Positions 1 through 7,952 of a stretch of 64,000 bases of DNA are shown piece by piece. The translations under genes and the position numbers were made by a program. Under the pieces are notes generated by a model. It did no database searches. It was not told the DNA's origin and saw nothing but the letters and a program-made list of their open reading frames with translations. The DNA comes from Micromonospora mirobrigensis (GTDB taxonomy: Bacteria > Actinomycetota > Actinomycetes > Mycobacteriales > Micromonosporaceae): contig NZ_FMCX01000005.1 in assembly GCF_900091555.1 (NCBI RefSeq), positions 186,001 to 250,000 on the forward strand. Reading direction: 5' to 3'. How positions within the stretch are numbered: position 1 is the first letter of the stretch; every line of letters starts with the position of its first letter.

Positions 1-78
1 CCGGCGCCCCTGCGCGGTCGACACGTCCACGCCCCCGTCGTCGTCCCGCCTGTCGTCGCGCTCACCCTCGGCGCGCAT
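1..78 (-). CDS. Possible 5' end of a gene cut by the window edge
   Basis: An ATG at 78 on the minus strand opens a reading frame that stays open for 26 codons to the window edge, starting MRAEGERDDRRDDDGG. The visible part is charged and Asp/Arg-rich and resembles no family I recognise. A weak purine stretch (GGGACG) lies upstream. It would be divergent from the App1-like gene at 193. Twenty-six open codons in GC-rich DNA is weak evidence, so this may be chance. Confidence 0.22.
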   Translation of the reverse strand, partial: MRAEGERDDRRDDDGGVDVSTAQGRR

Positions 79-192
79 GCCGTTTCGTCCCGGAGTCTCG
101 CACGCGGCGGGGGCGGCGCGGGGTCGATCGGCGCAGGCCGGTCGGAACCGGCTCGCCTGGCCGGTGCGGGCAGGTTGTGGCAGGGTGGCAGC

Positions 193-1236
193 GTGCCAGC
201 ATCGCCACCCACCGGGGAACTCGCCATCCCGACCCTGCACCGGGCCGCGCGGATCGAGGACGCCGTCCACCAACTGGTCGAGCGCCGGCTGCGGCGCACC
301 GGGTGGCAGATGAAGATCGTCGCGTACGCCGGTTACGGCGCGCCCGGTTGGGCTCGGGTGATGTGCCGGGTGCTGCTCGGCCGGCCGGAGGTCCGCGCCA
401 AGGGCAAGCCGGAGAAGGTGCGGGGGTGGCGCAGCTTCGCCACCCTGCCGGCCAAGCACGTGCGGGTGACGATCGAGGCCGGCGGGGTGGTGCACGAGGC
501 GTGCGCCGACCGCAGCGGCTTCGTCGACACCGTGGTCGAGGCCGACCTGACCCCGGGCTGGTCGTCGGTACGGCTCACCGTCGCCGACGCCGAGCCGGTG
601 GAGGCGCTGGTCCGCATCGTCGACCCGAGTGTCCGGTTCGGCATCGTCTCCGACATCGACGACACGGTCATGGTGACCGCGCTGCCCCGGCCGATGCTGG
701 CCGCCTGGAACACCTTCGTGCTCGACGAGCACGCGAGAAACGCGGTGCCCGGCATGGCGGTGCTCTACGAGCGGTTGGCCACCGCCCACCCCGGGGCGCC
801 GGTGTTCTACCTGTCGACCGGGGCGTGGAACGTGGCGCCCACCCTGACCCGGTTCCTGTCCCGGCACCTCTATCCGGCCGGGCCGCTGCTGCTCACCGAC
901 TGGGGTCCGACGGCCGACCGGTGGTTCCGCAGCGGCCGCGAGCACAAGCGGGCCACCCTGGCCCGGCTGGCCAGGGAGTTCCCGGACGTCCGCTGGCTGC
1001 TCATCGGCGACGACGGCCAGCACGACCAGGAGATCTACCGCGAGTTCGCGGCCGCCCACCCGGAGAGCATCGCCGGGGTGGCGATCCGCCGGCTCTCGCC
1101 CACCCAGGCCGTGCTCGCCGGTAGCCTGCCCGCCCCGGCCGGGTCGTCGTCCTCGGGCCCGGTGGGGCAGAAGTGGCTCTCCGCCCCCGACGGCGCCGGG
1201 TTGTGGAAGCTGCTGCGGGACGCGGGCCTGGTCTGA
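193..1236 (+). CDS. App1-like phosphatase (DUF2183) family protein
   Basis: The product (about 347 aa) matches the DUF2183/App1 family, whose yeast member App1 is a Mg-dependent phosphatidate phosphatase. The family's DxDxT signature is seen as DIDDT at residues 154-158, inside GIVSDIDDTVM. A second HAD-type acidic loop, IGDDGQHDQEIY, sits near residues 271-282, and FYLSTGAWN between them fits the motif II region. No signal peptide or membrane segment is apparent, so a cytoplasmic location is inferred. I chose GTG 193 because an upstream in-frame ATG at 175 adds only six residues. The gene is convergent with the secreted protein at 1310-2557. The family call is strong; the substrate in bacteria is unknown. 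Confidence 0.82.
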   Translation: MPASPPTGELAIPTLHRAARIEDAVHQLVERRLRRTGWQMKIVAYAGYGAPGWARVMCRVLLGRPEVRAKGKPEKVRGWRSFATLPAKHVRVTIEAGGVVHEACADRSGFVDTVVEADLTPGWSSVRLTVADAEPVEALVRIVDPSVRFGIVSDIDDTVMVTALPRPMLAAWNTFVLDEHARNAVPGMAVLYERLATAHPGAPVFYLSTGAWNVAPTLTRFLSRHLYPAGPLLLTDWGPTADRWFRSGREHKRATLARLAREFPDVRWLLIGDDGQHDQEIYREFAAAHPESIAGVAIRRLSPTQAVLAGSLPAPAGSSSSGPVGQKWLSAPDGAGLWKLLRDAGLV

Positions 1237-1309
1237 CTGTGAGGCTGGCTTGCTCGACCTGGCCTGATCTGCACGTACGTCTGACCGGCCCGCGCCCGCC
1301 GCTGCCCGC

Positions 1310-2557
1310 TCAGTCGGTGGTGTGCGCCACCTCGCCGTCCGGTACGCAGGCCGGCACGCGGGGATCGGCCACCCGGTGGACCGTGACGCCTCCGGCCGGC
1401 TCTTCCTGGGCCGCGGCTCCGAGCGTGCCGGCCCCGGCCCCGCGCTGTCCCTGACCTCGGTCCTGTCCCTGCACCTGGCCCTGGCCCTGGGCGGCCTGGT
1501 CCCTGGCGGCCTGGCGGGCTGCCCGGATCTGCTGCACGACTGCCCACAGTTGCTGGATGCGGGCCCGGATCTGCTCGATCCTGGCCGCCACCCGGGCACC
1601 CGCGCGTTCCTGCTGCCCACCGACGGCCTGCTGACCGCCGAGGCCGTCGCCGCCGGCTGCGGCCTGCTGGTCCCCGTTGCCACCGTTGGCCTGCTGGCCA
1701 CCGGCCTGCTGGCCACCGGCCTGCTGGCCGACCGCTTGCTGGTCGCCGGCCTGTTGGGCTGCTGCGGCGTCGCGGGCAGCCCGGGCCGCCTGCACGATGC
1801 CGGCGATCTGTCCGATCAGCCCGCCGACGGCGTTGATGATGCCCGCCGCCCGACCGGCTCCGCCGCCACCGCCCGCCGCGCCACCGGCCGTGCCACCGCC
1901 GTTCGACGCGCCGCTGGCCGCGCCGATGCCCGCCCCGCCGCCGTTCGCAGCGCCGCCGCCCGCCGCGTCGCCGCCCGCCGCGTCGCCGCCCGCACCGGCC
2001 GCCAGGCCGTTCCCGGCGCCCTGCCGGGCCTGGATCGCGCCCTGGACGATGCCGCGGATGCCGCCGACGATCCCGTCGAGCCGCTGCACGCGTACCTCGG
2101 TCGCGGCCGGATCGGGCAACTGCCCGGAACGTTCCCCGCCCATCGCCTCGGTGACCGACCAGGCCCGGTCCAGCTCGGTGGCGACCGCCTCCTCCCAGGG
2201 CACCATCGGGCAGGCCACCGCGGCCACCTCCACCTGACCCGAGCAGCCGGCCGCGGTCCGGCGCTGCTCGATGAGGTCGATCACCGCCTGCCGGTTGGCG
2301 ATCCGCGCGGCCGAGTTGGCGTCCGGGTTCCGGCGCTGGTCGGCGATGAAGGTCAGGTTGTTGCGCAGGGCGCCGTCCAAGCCCTGGCAGTTCTCCGCCG
2401 CCTGCCCCGTGCCGGTGGCCACCGCGAAGGCCGCGCCGGCGGTAACCGCCAGCGCGACCCCTCCGGCGATCTTCCGGTTGGCAGGCCGGCCCGCCGGCAC
2501 CCGCCTGCCACTCGTACCCCTGCTGGTCCTGCTGATCGTGCCCCTGCGCCACGCCAT
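1310..2557 (-). CDS. Secreted Gln/Gly/Ala-rich low-complexity protein
   Basis: The 415-aa product has a basic N-terminus (RRG, RTSRGTSGRR), a hydrophobic stretch at about residues 31-50 and an Ala-containing putative cleavage region near 54 (GQAAENC), so it looks exported. Residues 55-170 look globular and carry two cysteines spaced about 46-60 residues apart. The remainder is low complexity: a Gly/Ala/Asn block, then repeated QQAGGQQA-type units, then helical RIEQIRARIQQL and a Gln/Gly tail. The start is secure, with GGAGGAG about six bases before ATG 2557. I do not recognise a catalytic family. The repeats suggest a wall-associated or extracellular role, but nothing in the neighbourhood confirms it. 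Confidence 0.72.
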   Translation of the reverse strand: MAWRRGTISRTSRGTSGRRVPAGRPANRKIAGGVALAVTAGAAFAVATGTGQAAENCQGLDGALRNNLTFIADQRRNPDANSAARIANRQAVIDLIEQRRTAAGCSGQVEVAAVACPMVPWEEAVATELDRAWSVTEAMGGERSGQLPDPAATEVRVQRLDGIVGGIRGIVQGAIQARQGAGNGLAAGAGGDAAGGDAAGGGAANGGGAGIGAASGASNGGGTAGGAAGGGGGAGRAAGIINAVGGLIGQIAGIVQAARAARDAAAAQQAGDQQAVGQQAGGQQAGGQQANGGNGDQQAAAGGDGLGGQQAVGGQQERAGARVAARIEQIRARIQQLWAVVQQIRAARQAARDQAAQGQGQVQGQDRGQGQRGAGAGTLGAAAQEEPAGGVTVHRVADPRVPACVPDGEVAHTTD

Positions 2558-2950
2558 CGAAGCTCCTCCGCCTCGTCACGGTCTCCGGCATCCGGTCAGC
2601 GGTACGGAAGGACCAGGTTCAGGGTTCACGGTGACGCAGCGCAACGGCTGGACGGTCGACAAGTTGTGAGAGCGTGATACCTCTCAGTCATAAATATTCC
2701 TGAGAGGCATCACGCTCACTCGGGAGCTGCCCCCAGGACGCCGGCCACGCATCCGTGGGTCGGGAAGAGCCCGACTTGCCGCAGGCGGGGCCCCCTGTGG
2801 CGGCTGAGGCCGCGAGGGGCGGGGCGCTCTGTGGCATCCGAGGCCGCGACGTGCCGTAAGTGGGGCGCACCGTGGGACAGCAGGCACCGACCTGCCGCAC
2901 GTCGGTGGTCCGGCGCGCGGCGGCCCTGGAACGTCGGGGCGGGTTGGGAG
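2558..2950. other. Non-coding stretch of 393 bases
   Basis: No convincing gene lies here. It holds the upstream region of the secreted protein gene, the strong AT-looped hairpin at 2670-2717, and a GC-rich stretch (2718-2950) with imperfect direct repeats around the words ctgtgg and gaggccgcga near 2791-2850. No clear terminator directly follows glgB. Confidence 0.6.
2670..2717. repeat. 18-bp inverted repeat with AT-rich 12-nt loop
   Basis: The arms are gagcgtgatacctctcag at 2670-2687 and its near-perfect complement at 2700-2717, with one mismatch in 18 pairs. The 12-base loop tcataaatattc is strikingly AT-rich in this GC-rich DNA. It sits over 110 bases upstream of the secreted protein start and about 230 bases beyond the glgB stop. 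Long arms with no U tract argue against a simple terminator. It could be a dispersed palindromic element or a large operator. Confidence 0.75.
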
Positions 2951-5056
2951 TCAGGTGGTGGGGCGGAGCCAGAGCACGCCCAGCGGGGGCACCCGCAGCG
3001 GCGCCGAGGCCGGCATGCCGTGCCAGGGGACGTCCTCGGCGTGCACCGCGCCGAGGTTGCCGACGCCCGAGCCGCCGTAGTGGTGGGCGTCGGTGTTGAG
3101 GATCTCGGCCCAGGTGCCGCCGGCCGGCAGGCCGACCCGGTAGTCCTCCAGCGGGGCGGCGGAGAAGTTGGCCACGCAGACCAGGGTGCCGCCGTCCGGC
3201 GCGATCCGGATGAACGAGACGCTGTTGTTGGCGACGTCGTCCCCGGCGATCCACCGGAAGCCGGCCGGCTCGGTGTCCTGCGCCCAGAGCGCCGGCACCT
3301 CCCGGTACGCGCGGTTCATGTCCGCGACCAGGCGCTGCACGCCGGCCCGCGCCGGATCGTGCAGGAGGTACCAGTCGAGGCCGCGCTGTTCGCTCCACTC
3401 CCGGTCGTCGGCCAGCTCGCAGCCCATGAAGAGCAACTGCTTACCGGGGTGCGCCCACATGTACGCCAGCAGGGCGCGTACGTTGGCCAGCCGCTGCCAG
3501 GTGTCGCCGGGCATCTTGCCGGTCAGGGAACCCTTGCCGTGCACCACCTCGTCGTGGCTGATCGGCAGCACGTAGTTCTCGCTCCAGGCGTACGCCAGGG
3601 AGAAGGTGAGCTGGTGGTGGTGGTGCTGGCGGTAGATCGGGTCCTTCGAGGTGTAGAGCAGGGTGTCGTGCATCCAGCCCATGTTCCACTTGAACCCGAA
3701 GCCGAGCCCGCCGTCGGCGGTGGGCCGGGTGACCCCCGGCCAGGCGGTCGACTCCTCGGCGATCATCAGCACGCCCGGGTAATTCTTGTAGACGGTGGCG
3801 TTGGTCTCCTGCAGGAAGGCGATCGCCTCCAGGTTCTCCCGGCCGCCGTACCGGTTGGGCAGCCACTGCCCCTCCTGGCGGGAGTAGTCGAGGTAGAGCA
3901 TCGAGGCGACCGCGTCGACCCGCAACCCGTCGACGTGGAACTCGTCGAGCCAGTAGAGCGCGTTGGCGACCAGGAAGTTGCGGACCTCGCGGCGGCCGAA
4001 GTCGAAGACGTACGTGCCCCAGTCGGGGTGCTCGCCGCGACGCGGGTCCGGGTGCTCGTAGAGCGGCGTGCCGTCGAAGCGCGCGAGGGCCCACTCGTCC
4101 TTGGGGAAGTGCGCGGGCACCCAGTCCAGGATGACCCCGATCCCGGCGGCGTGCAGCCGGTCGACCAGGTGCCGGAAGTCGTCCGGGTCGCCGAAGCGGG
4201 ACGTCGGGGCGTAGTAGCCGGTGACCTGGTAGCCCCACGAGCCGCCGAACGGGTGCTCCATCACGGGCAGGAACTCCACGTGGGTGAAGCCCAGCTCGGT
4301 GACGTACTCCGTCAGCTGGTCGGCCAGCTCCCGGTAGCTCAGTCCGGGACGCCAGGAACCCAGGTGCACCTCGTACACGCTCATCGGCTCCTGGTGCGGC
4401 TGCCGCCTCGCGCGCCGGGCCAGCCAGTCGCCGTCGGACCACTCGTACGTCGAGTGGTGCACGACCGAGGCGGTGGCCGGCGCGGTCTCGGCGTACCCGG
4501 CGAGCGGGTCGGCCTTGTCCCGCCACTGCCCGTCGGCGCCGAGGATGCGGTACTTGTAGCGGGCGCCGACGTGCGCGCCGGGCACGAAGATCTCCCAGAC
4601 GCCGCTCTCGCCGAGCGAGCGCATCGGCCAGCCGTCGTCCGGACCCCAGCCGGTGAAGTCGCCGACCACCCGGACCGCCCGGGCGTTCGGCGCCCAGACG
4701 GCGAAGGCCACGCCCTCGTCGAAGACCCGCGCGCCGAGCGCCTCCCAGAGCCGCTCGTGCCGCCCCTCGCCGATCAGGTGCAGGTCCAGCTCGCCCAGGG
4801 TCGGCGGGTAACGGTAGGGGTCGTCCCGGACCGCGCCGTCCACCTCGACCCGGTAGTCGAGCACCTCGCCCGGCACGGTGACCTCGAAGACTCCGGCGTC
4901 GTGCACCCGCTTCATCGGGTGCCGCTCCCCGTCGAGGAGCAGCGTGACGTCGCCGACGCCCCGACGCAGGGTGCGGATGGTCGTCCGCCCGTCGGCGGGG
5001 TGCGCGCCGAGCAGGGCGTGCGGGTCGTGCGACTCGCCGGCGATCAGCTGGTCCAT
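2951..5056 (-). CDS. glgB: 1,4-alpha-glucan branching enzyme GlgB
   Basis: GlgB (701 aa) cuts an alpha-1,4 chain and re-attaches it through alpha-1,6 branches in glycogen. An N-terminal domain is followed by a CBM48-like domain at about residues 105-195 and a GH13 barrel. Visible catalytic residues are the nucleophile D381 in DGLRVDAV, the acid in AEEST (E434/E435) and D502 in SHDE. The ATG at 5056 lies inside the 3' end of glgE (13-base overlap). It is preceded by GAAGGA, so translation of the two is probably coupled. GlgE makes the linear glucan that GlgB branches, which matches the gene order. Identification is firm. Confidence 0.97.
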   Translation of the reverse strand: MDQLIAGESHDPHALLGAHPADGRTTIRTLRRGVGDVTLLLDGERHPMKRVHDAGVFEVTVPGEVLDYRVEVDGAVRDDPYRYPPTLGELDLHLIGEGRHERLWEALGARVFDEGVAFAVWAPNARAVRVVGDFTGWGPDDGWPMRSLGESGVWEIFVPGAHVGARYKYRILGADGQWRDKADPLAGYAETAPATASVVHHSTYEWSDGDWLARRARRQPHQEPMSVYEVHLGSWRPGLSYRELADQLTEYVTELGFTHVEFLPVMEHPFGGSWGYQVTGYYAPTSRFGDPDDFRHLVDRLHAAGIGVILDWVPAHFPKDEWALARFDGTPLYEHPDPRRGEHPDWGTYVFDFGRREVRNFLVANALYWLDEFHVDGLRVDAVASMLYLDYSRQEGQWLPNRYGGRENLEAIAFLQETNATVYKNYPGVLMIAEESTAWPGVTRPTADGGLGFGFKWNMGWMHDTLLYTSKDPIYRQHHHHQLTFSLAYAWSENYVLPISHDEVVHGKGSLTGKMPGDTWQRLANVRALLAYMWAHPGKQLLFMGCELADDREWSEQRGLDWYLLHDPARAGVQRLVADMNRAYREVPALWAQDTEPAGFRWIAGDDVANNSVSFIRIAPDGGTLVCVANFSAAPLEDYRVGLPAGGTWAEILNTDAHHYGGSGVGNLGAVHAEDVPWHGMPASAPLRVPPLGVLWLRPTT

Positions 5057-7296
5057 CGGGTGTCCTTCGGGGCGTTCGTGGTCGGAGCGGCGCCGCGCTT
5101 GCGGCCCTTGGCGCCCTTGCCGCGGCGGGGACGAGGAACGGCGGCGGCCGCGGGGCCGTCGGGGGCGCGGCTGGCCGGGCCGGGGGAGTGGCCGTCGTCG
5201 GTCGCGGCGGCCGGGGGCGGCGGGCCGTCGACCGGGCCGGTGGGCGCGTTGCCGCCGGACAGGTCGTCCGGCACGTCCTCGACGGTCAGCTCGACCGGGG
5301 CGGTGACCGCCGGTTCCGGCTCCGGCGGCGCGGCCGGGCGGCGGACCGTGAGCACGTGCGCCGGTTGCAGGTACGGGTCCAGCCGCACCGCGTTGCGCTG
5401 CCCCCAGTCGTAGCTGGCGCCGGTCAGCTCGTCGTGCACGGTGAACCGCTCGTGCCAGTCGAAGCCCAAGGCCGGCATGTCCAGCGTCGTGTTGCCCCAC
5501 TGCACCGTCTGCGGGTCGAAGGAGCAGATCACGATGACCGTGTTGCCGGTCTCCGGGTCGTGCTTGGACCAGCAGAGCAGCGCCGGGTTGTCGATGTCGT
5601 GGAAGCGCAGGTTGCGCAGCCGGTGCAGGGCCGGGTTGTCCCGGCGTACCCGGTTGAGGGTGGTGATGAACGGCGCCAGCGACCGGCCGTGCTTCTCGGC
5701 CGCGGCCCAGTCCCGGGGGCGCAGCTCGTACTTCTCGTTGTCCAGGTATTCCTCGGCGCCGGGGCGGGCCAGGTGCTCGAAGAGCTCGAAGCCGGCGTAC
5801 ATGCCCCAGGAGGGGGAGAGCAGCGCGGCCAGCACCGCCCGGATCTTGAACATCGGCGGGCCGCCGTGCTGCAACGACTCGTGCAGGATGTCCGGGGTGT
5901 TGGGCCAGAAGTTCGGCCGCATGTAGTCGGCCGCGGCGACCAGCTCCTCGCAGTACGCCCGCATCTCCGCCGCCGACGTGCGCCAGGTGAAGTACGTGTA
6001 CGACTGGGTGAAGCCGACCTTGCCCAGCCCGTGCATGATCGCCGGCCGGGTGAACGCCTCGGCCAGGAAGAGCACGTCCGGGTCGACCCTCTTCACCTCG
6101 GCGATCAGCCAGTGCCAGAAGTCGAACGGCTTGGTGTGCGGGTTGTCCACCCGGAAGATCCGGATGCCCTCGCCCACCCAGTGCAGCACCACCCGCAGCA
6201 CCTCGGCGCGGATGCCGTCGGGGTCGTTGTCGAAGTTCAGCGGATAGATGTCCTGGTACTTCTTCGGTGGGTTCTCCGCGTACGCGATGCTGCCGTCGGC
6301 CCGGGTGGTGAACCACTCCGGGTGCTCGGTCACCCACGGGTGGTCCGGCGCGCACTGCAACGCCAGGTCCAGCGCCACCTCCAGGCCCTGCTCGGCGGCG
6401 GCGGCGACGAAGTCGCGGAAGTCCGCCGGCGTACCCAGGTCGGGGTGGATGGCGTCGTGGCCGCCCTCGGCGGCGCCGATCGCCCACGGCGAGCCGACGT
6501 CGTCCGGCCCGGCGGTGAGCGCGTTGTTGCGGCCCTTGCGGTTGACCCGGCCGATCGGGTGGATCGGCGGCAGGTAGAGCACGTCGAAGCCCATCGCGGC
6601 GACCCCCGGCAGCCGAGACGCGGCCGTGGCGAAGGTGCCGGAGCGGGCGGGGGAGTCGACGGTGGCCGCGACGGCGCCCTCGGAGCGGGGGAAGAACTCG
6701 TACCAGGCGGAGAAGAGCGCCCGGGGGCGGTCCACCCAGAGCCGGTGCTCCGCGTCGGTGGTGACCAGCTCCCGCACCGGGTGGTCCCAGAGCAGGTCGG
6801 CCAGCTCCAGCGCCGGGGCGACCCGGCGGTGCAGGTCCAGCGTCGCGTCGGCCAACGCGGCGGCCGCGGCCCGGACCCGGTCGGTGTCGCCTGCCGGGAC
6901 CAGCTCGACCGCGGCGGTGAGCACGCGTACGCCCTCGGCCAGGTCGTTGGCCAGCTCGGCCGGCCCCTGCCCGGCGGCGATCTTCTTGGTCACCGCGTTC
7001 TGCCAGGTGAGATAGGGATCTCCGAACGCCTCGACGGTGAACACCCAGTCGCCGACCGCGTCGGGTCGGATGGTGGCGTGCCAGGTGTCCTGGCCCGGCT
7101 CACCGGCCCGCATCCGGGTGAAGGGGCGCTCCGCGCCGTCCGGGCCGCGCCACACCACGTTGCAGCCGAGCGCGTCGTGGCCCTCCCGGTAGGCGCGCGC
7201 GGACACGGGGACCACCTCGCCGACCACCGCCTTGGCCGGGTACCGGCCGCAGGCGACGGAGGGGGAGACGTCTTCGATGGGGAACCGTCCGCTCAC
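5044..7296 (-). CDS. glgE: GlgE maltosyltransferase (alpha-1,4-glucan:maltose-1-P)
   Basis: GlgE (750 aa) transfers maltosyl units from alpha-maltose-1-phosphate to the non-reducing end of alpha-glucans. The GH13_3 catalytic core is clear: nucleophile D384 in FRVDNPHTKPF and acid/base E413 in FLAEAFTRP, matching the family spacing. An N-terminal beta domain covers roughly residues 1-100. The last 85 or so residues (from about 665) are a Pro/Ala-rich tail ending in a basic GKGAKGRKRG patch. That is longer than the roughly 675-residue Streptomyces enzyme. It starts at GTG 7296 and overlaps glgB by 13 bases. The usual partners TreS and Pep2 are not in this window. The maltose-1-P supplier is probably the GlgA/GlgM encoded at 7953. 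Confidence 0.95.
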   Translation of the reverse strand: MSGRFPIEDVSPSVACGRYPAKAVVGEVVPVSARAYREGHDALGCNVVWRGPDGAERPFTRMRAGEPGQDTWHATIRPDAVGDWVFTVEAFGDPYLTWQNAVTKKIAAGQGPAELANDLAEGVRVLTAAVELVPAGDTDRVRAAAAALADATLDLHRRVAPALELADLLWDHPVRELVTTDAEHRLWVDRPRALFSAWYEFFPRSEGAVAATVDSPARSGTFATAASRLPGVAAMGFDVLYLPPIHPIGRVNRKGRNNALTAGPDDVGSPWAIGAAEGGHDAIHPDLGTPADFRDFVAAAAEQGLEVALDLALQCAPDHPWVTEHPEWFTTRADGSIAYAENPPKKYQDIYPLNFDNDPDGIRAEVLRVVLHWVGEGIRIFRVDNPHTKPFDFWHWLIAEVKRVDPDVLFLAEAFTRPAIMHGLGKVGFTQSYTYFTWRTSAAEMRAYCEELVAAADYMRPNFWPNTPDILHESLQHGGPPMFKIRAVLAALLSPSWGMYAGFELFEHLARPGAEEYLDNEKYELRPRDWAAAEKHGRSLAPFITTLNRVRRDNPALHRLRNLRFHDIDNPALLCWSKHDPETGNTVIVICSFDPQTVQWGNTTLDMPALGFDWHERFTVHDELTGASYDWGQRNAVRLDPYLQPAHVLTVRRPAAPPEPEPAVTAPVELTVEDVPDDLSGGNAPTGPVDGPPPPAAATDDGHSPGPASRAPDGPAAAAVPRPRRGKGAKGRKRGAAPTTNAPKDTRWTS

Positions 7297-7354
7297 CCCG
7301 CCAACCTACTGTGCGAGATCCGTTCGCGCGCGGGCAAGCGGCCCGAAGGCACCG

Positions 7355-7909
7355 TCAGCCGAGGTCGTGCTCGGCCGGGCTGGTGTTGAGGACCCAGGCG
7401 AGCGGCATGGTCGCCCGTACGCCGTAACGGTCGCCGTCCAGGCTGTGCATCGTGACGGTCTGCGCCGCGTCCTGCTCCACGACCCAGTACTGCGGGATGC
7501 CGGAAGCCGCGTACTCGCTGCGCTTGGTGACCGTGTCGATGCCTTCGGAGCCGGGCGAAATGATCTCGATCACCAGGAGAACGTCGTCGGTCGGCAGCCA
7601 TACTCCGTCGGCCTGAGCCTTGCACCAGACCACCAGGTCGGGGATCCGGCCGCCGACGCCGCCATGACGACCGGGGATGCGCAGCCCGACCGCCTGGGCG
7701 ACGAGCTCGGTCGACACGCCGCCCTGGGCGAGCCACACCATGAGCCGGATCGCGATGATGGCGTGGGCGTATCCCGGCGGCGGCATGATGGAGAGGACTC
7801 CCTCGGGACTGATCTCGTACCGGTGGTGCTCGTCCGCGGCCATCATCGCGGTGAGGTCGTCGAGCGTCACGATCGGGGGCATCGCCCGCCCAACCGCCTC
7901 CGAACTCAT
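7355..7909 (-). CDS. Uma2 family endonuclease-like protein (DUF820)
   Basis: This 184-aa protein has the Uma2/DUF820 PD-(D/E)xK-like fold signature: RYEISPEGVLSIMPP near the N-terminus, then RIPDLVVW, then LLVIEIISPGSEGID with a downstream K in VTKRSEY, and GIPQYWVVE. Such proteins are abundant in actinomycetes and cyanobacteria. Their catalytic activity is mostly unproven and they are often scattered as orphans. It sits between glgE and glgA/glgM on the same strand, but nothing ties it to glycogen. ATG 7909 follows AGGATGG. It is probably a genomic passenger. Confidence 0.85.
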   Translation of the reverse strand: MSSEAVGRAMPPIVTLDDLTAMMAADEHHRYEISPEGVLSIMPPPGYAHAIIAIRLMVWLAQGGVSTELVAQAVGLRIPGRHGGVGGRIPDLVVWCKAQADGVWLPTDDVLLVIEIISPGSEGIDTVTKRSEYAASGIPQYWVVEQDAAQTVTMHSLDGDRYGVRATMPLAWVLNTSPAEHDLG

Positions 7910-7952
7910 GCCGCCATCCTATCGGCCGGGGCCGGTCCACAACGGTACGGAC

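Noticed and set aside
2684..2887. A short minus-strand frame ending VMPLRNIYD
   Set aside because: Its end is simply the translated hairpin at 2670-2717, and the rest has no codon bias or ribosome site.
5188..7389. A 733-codon frame opposite glgE
   Set aside because: GlgE on the other strand has all catalytic motifs; this frame shows the typical shadow composition.
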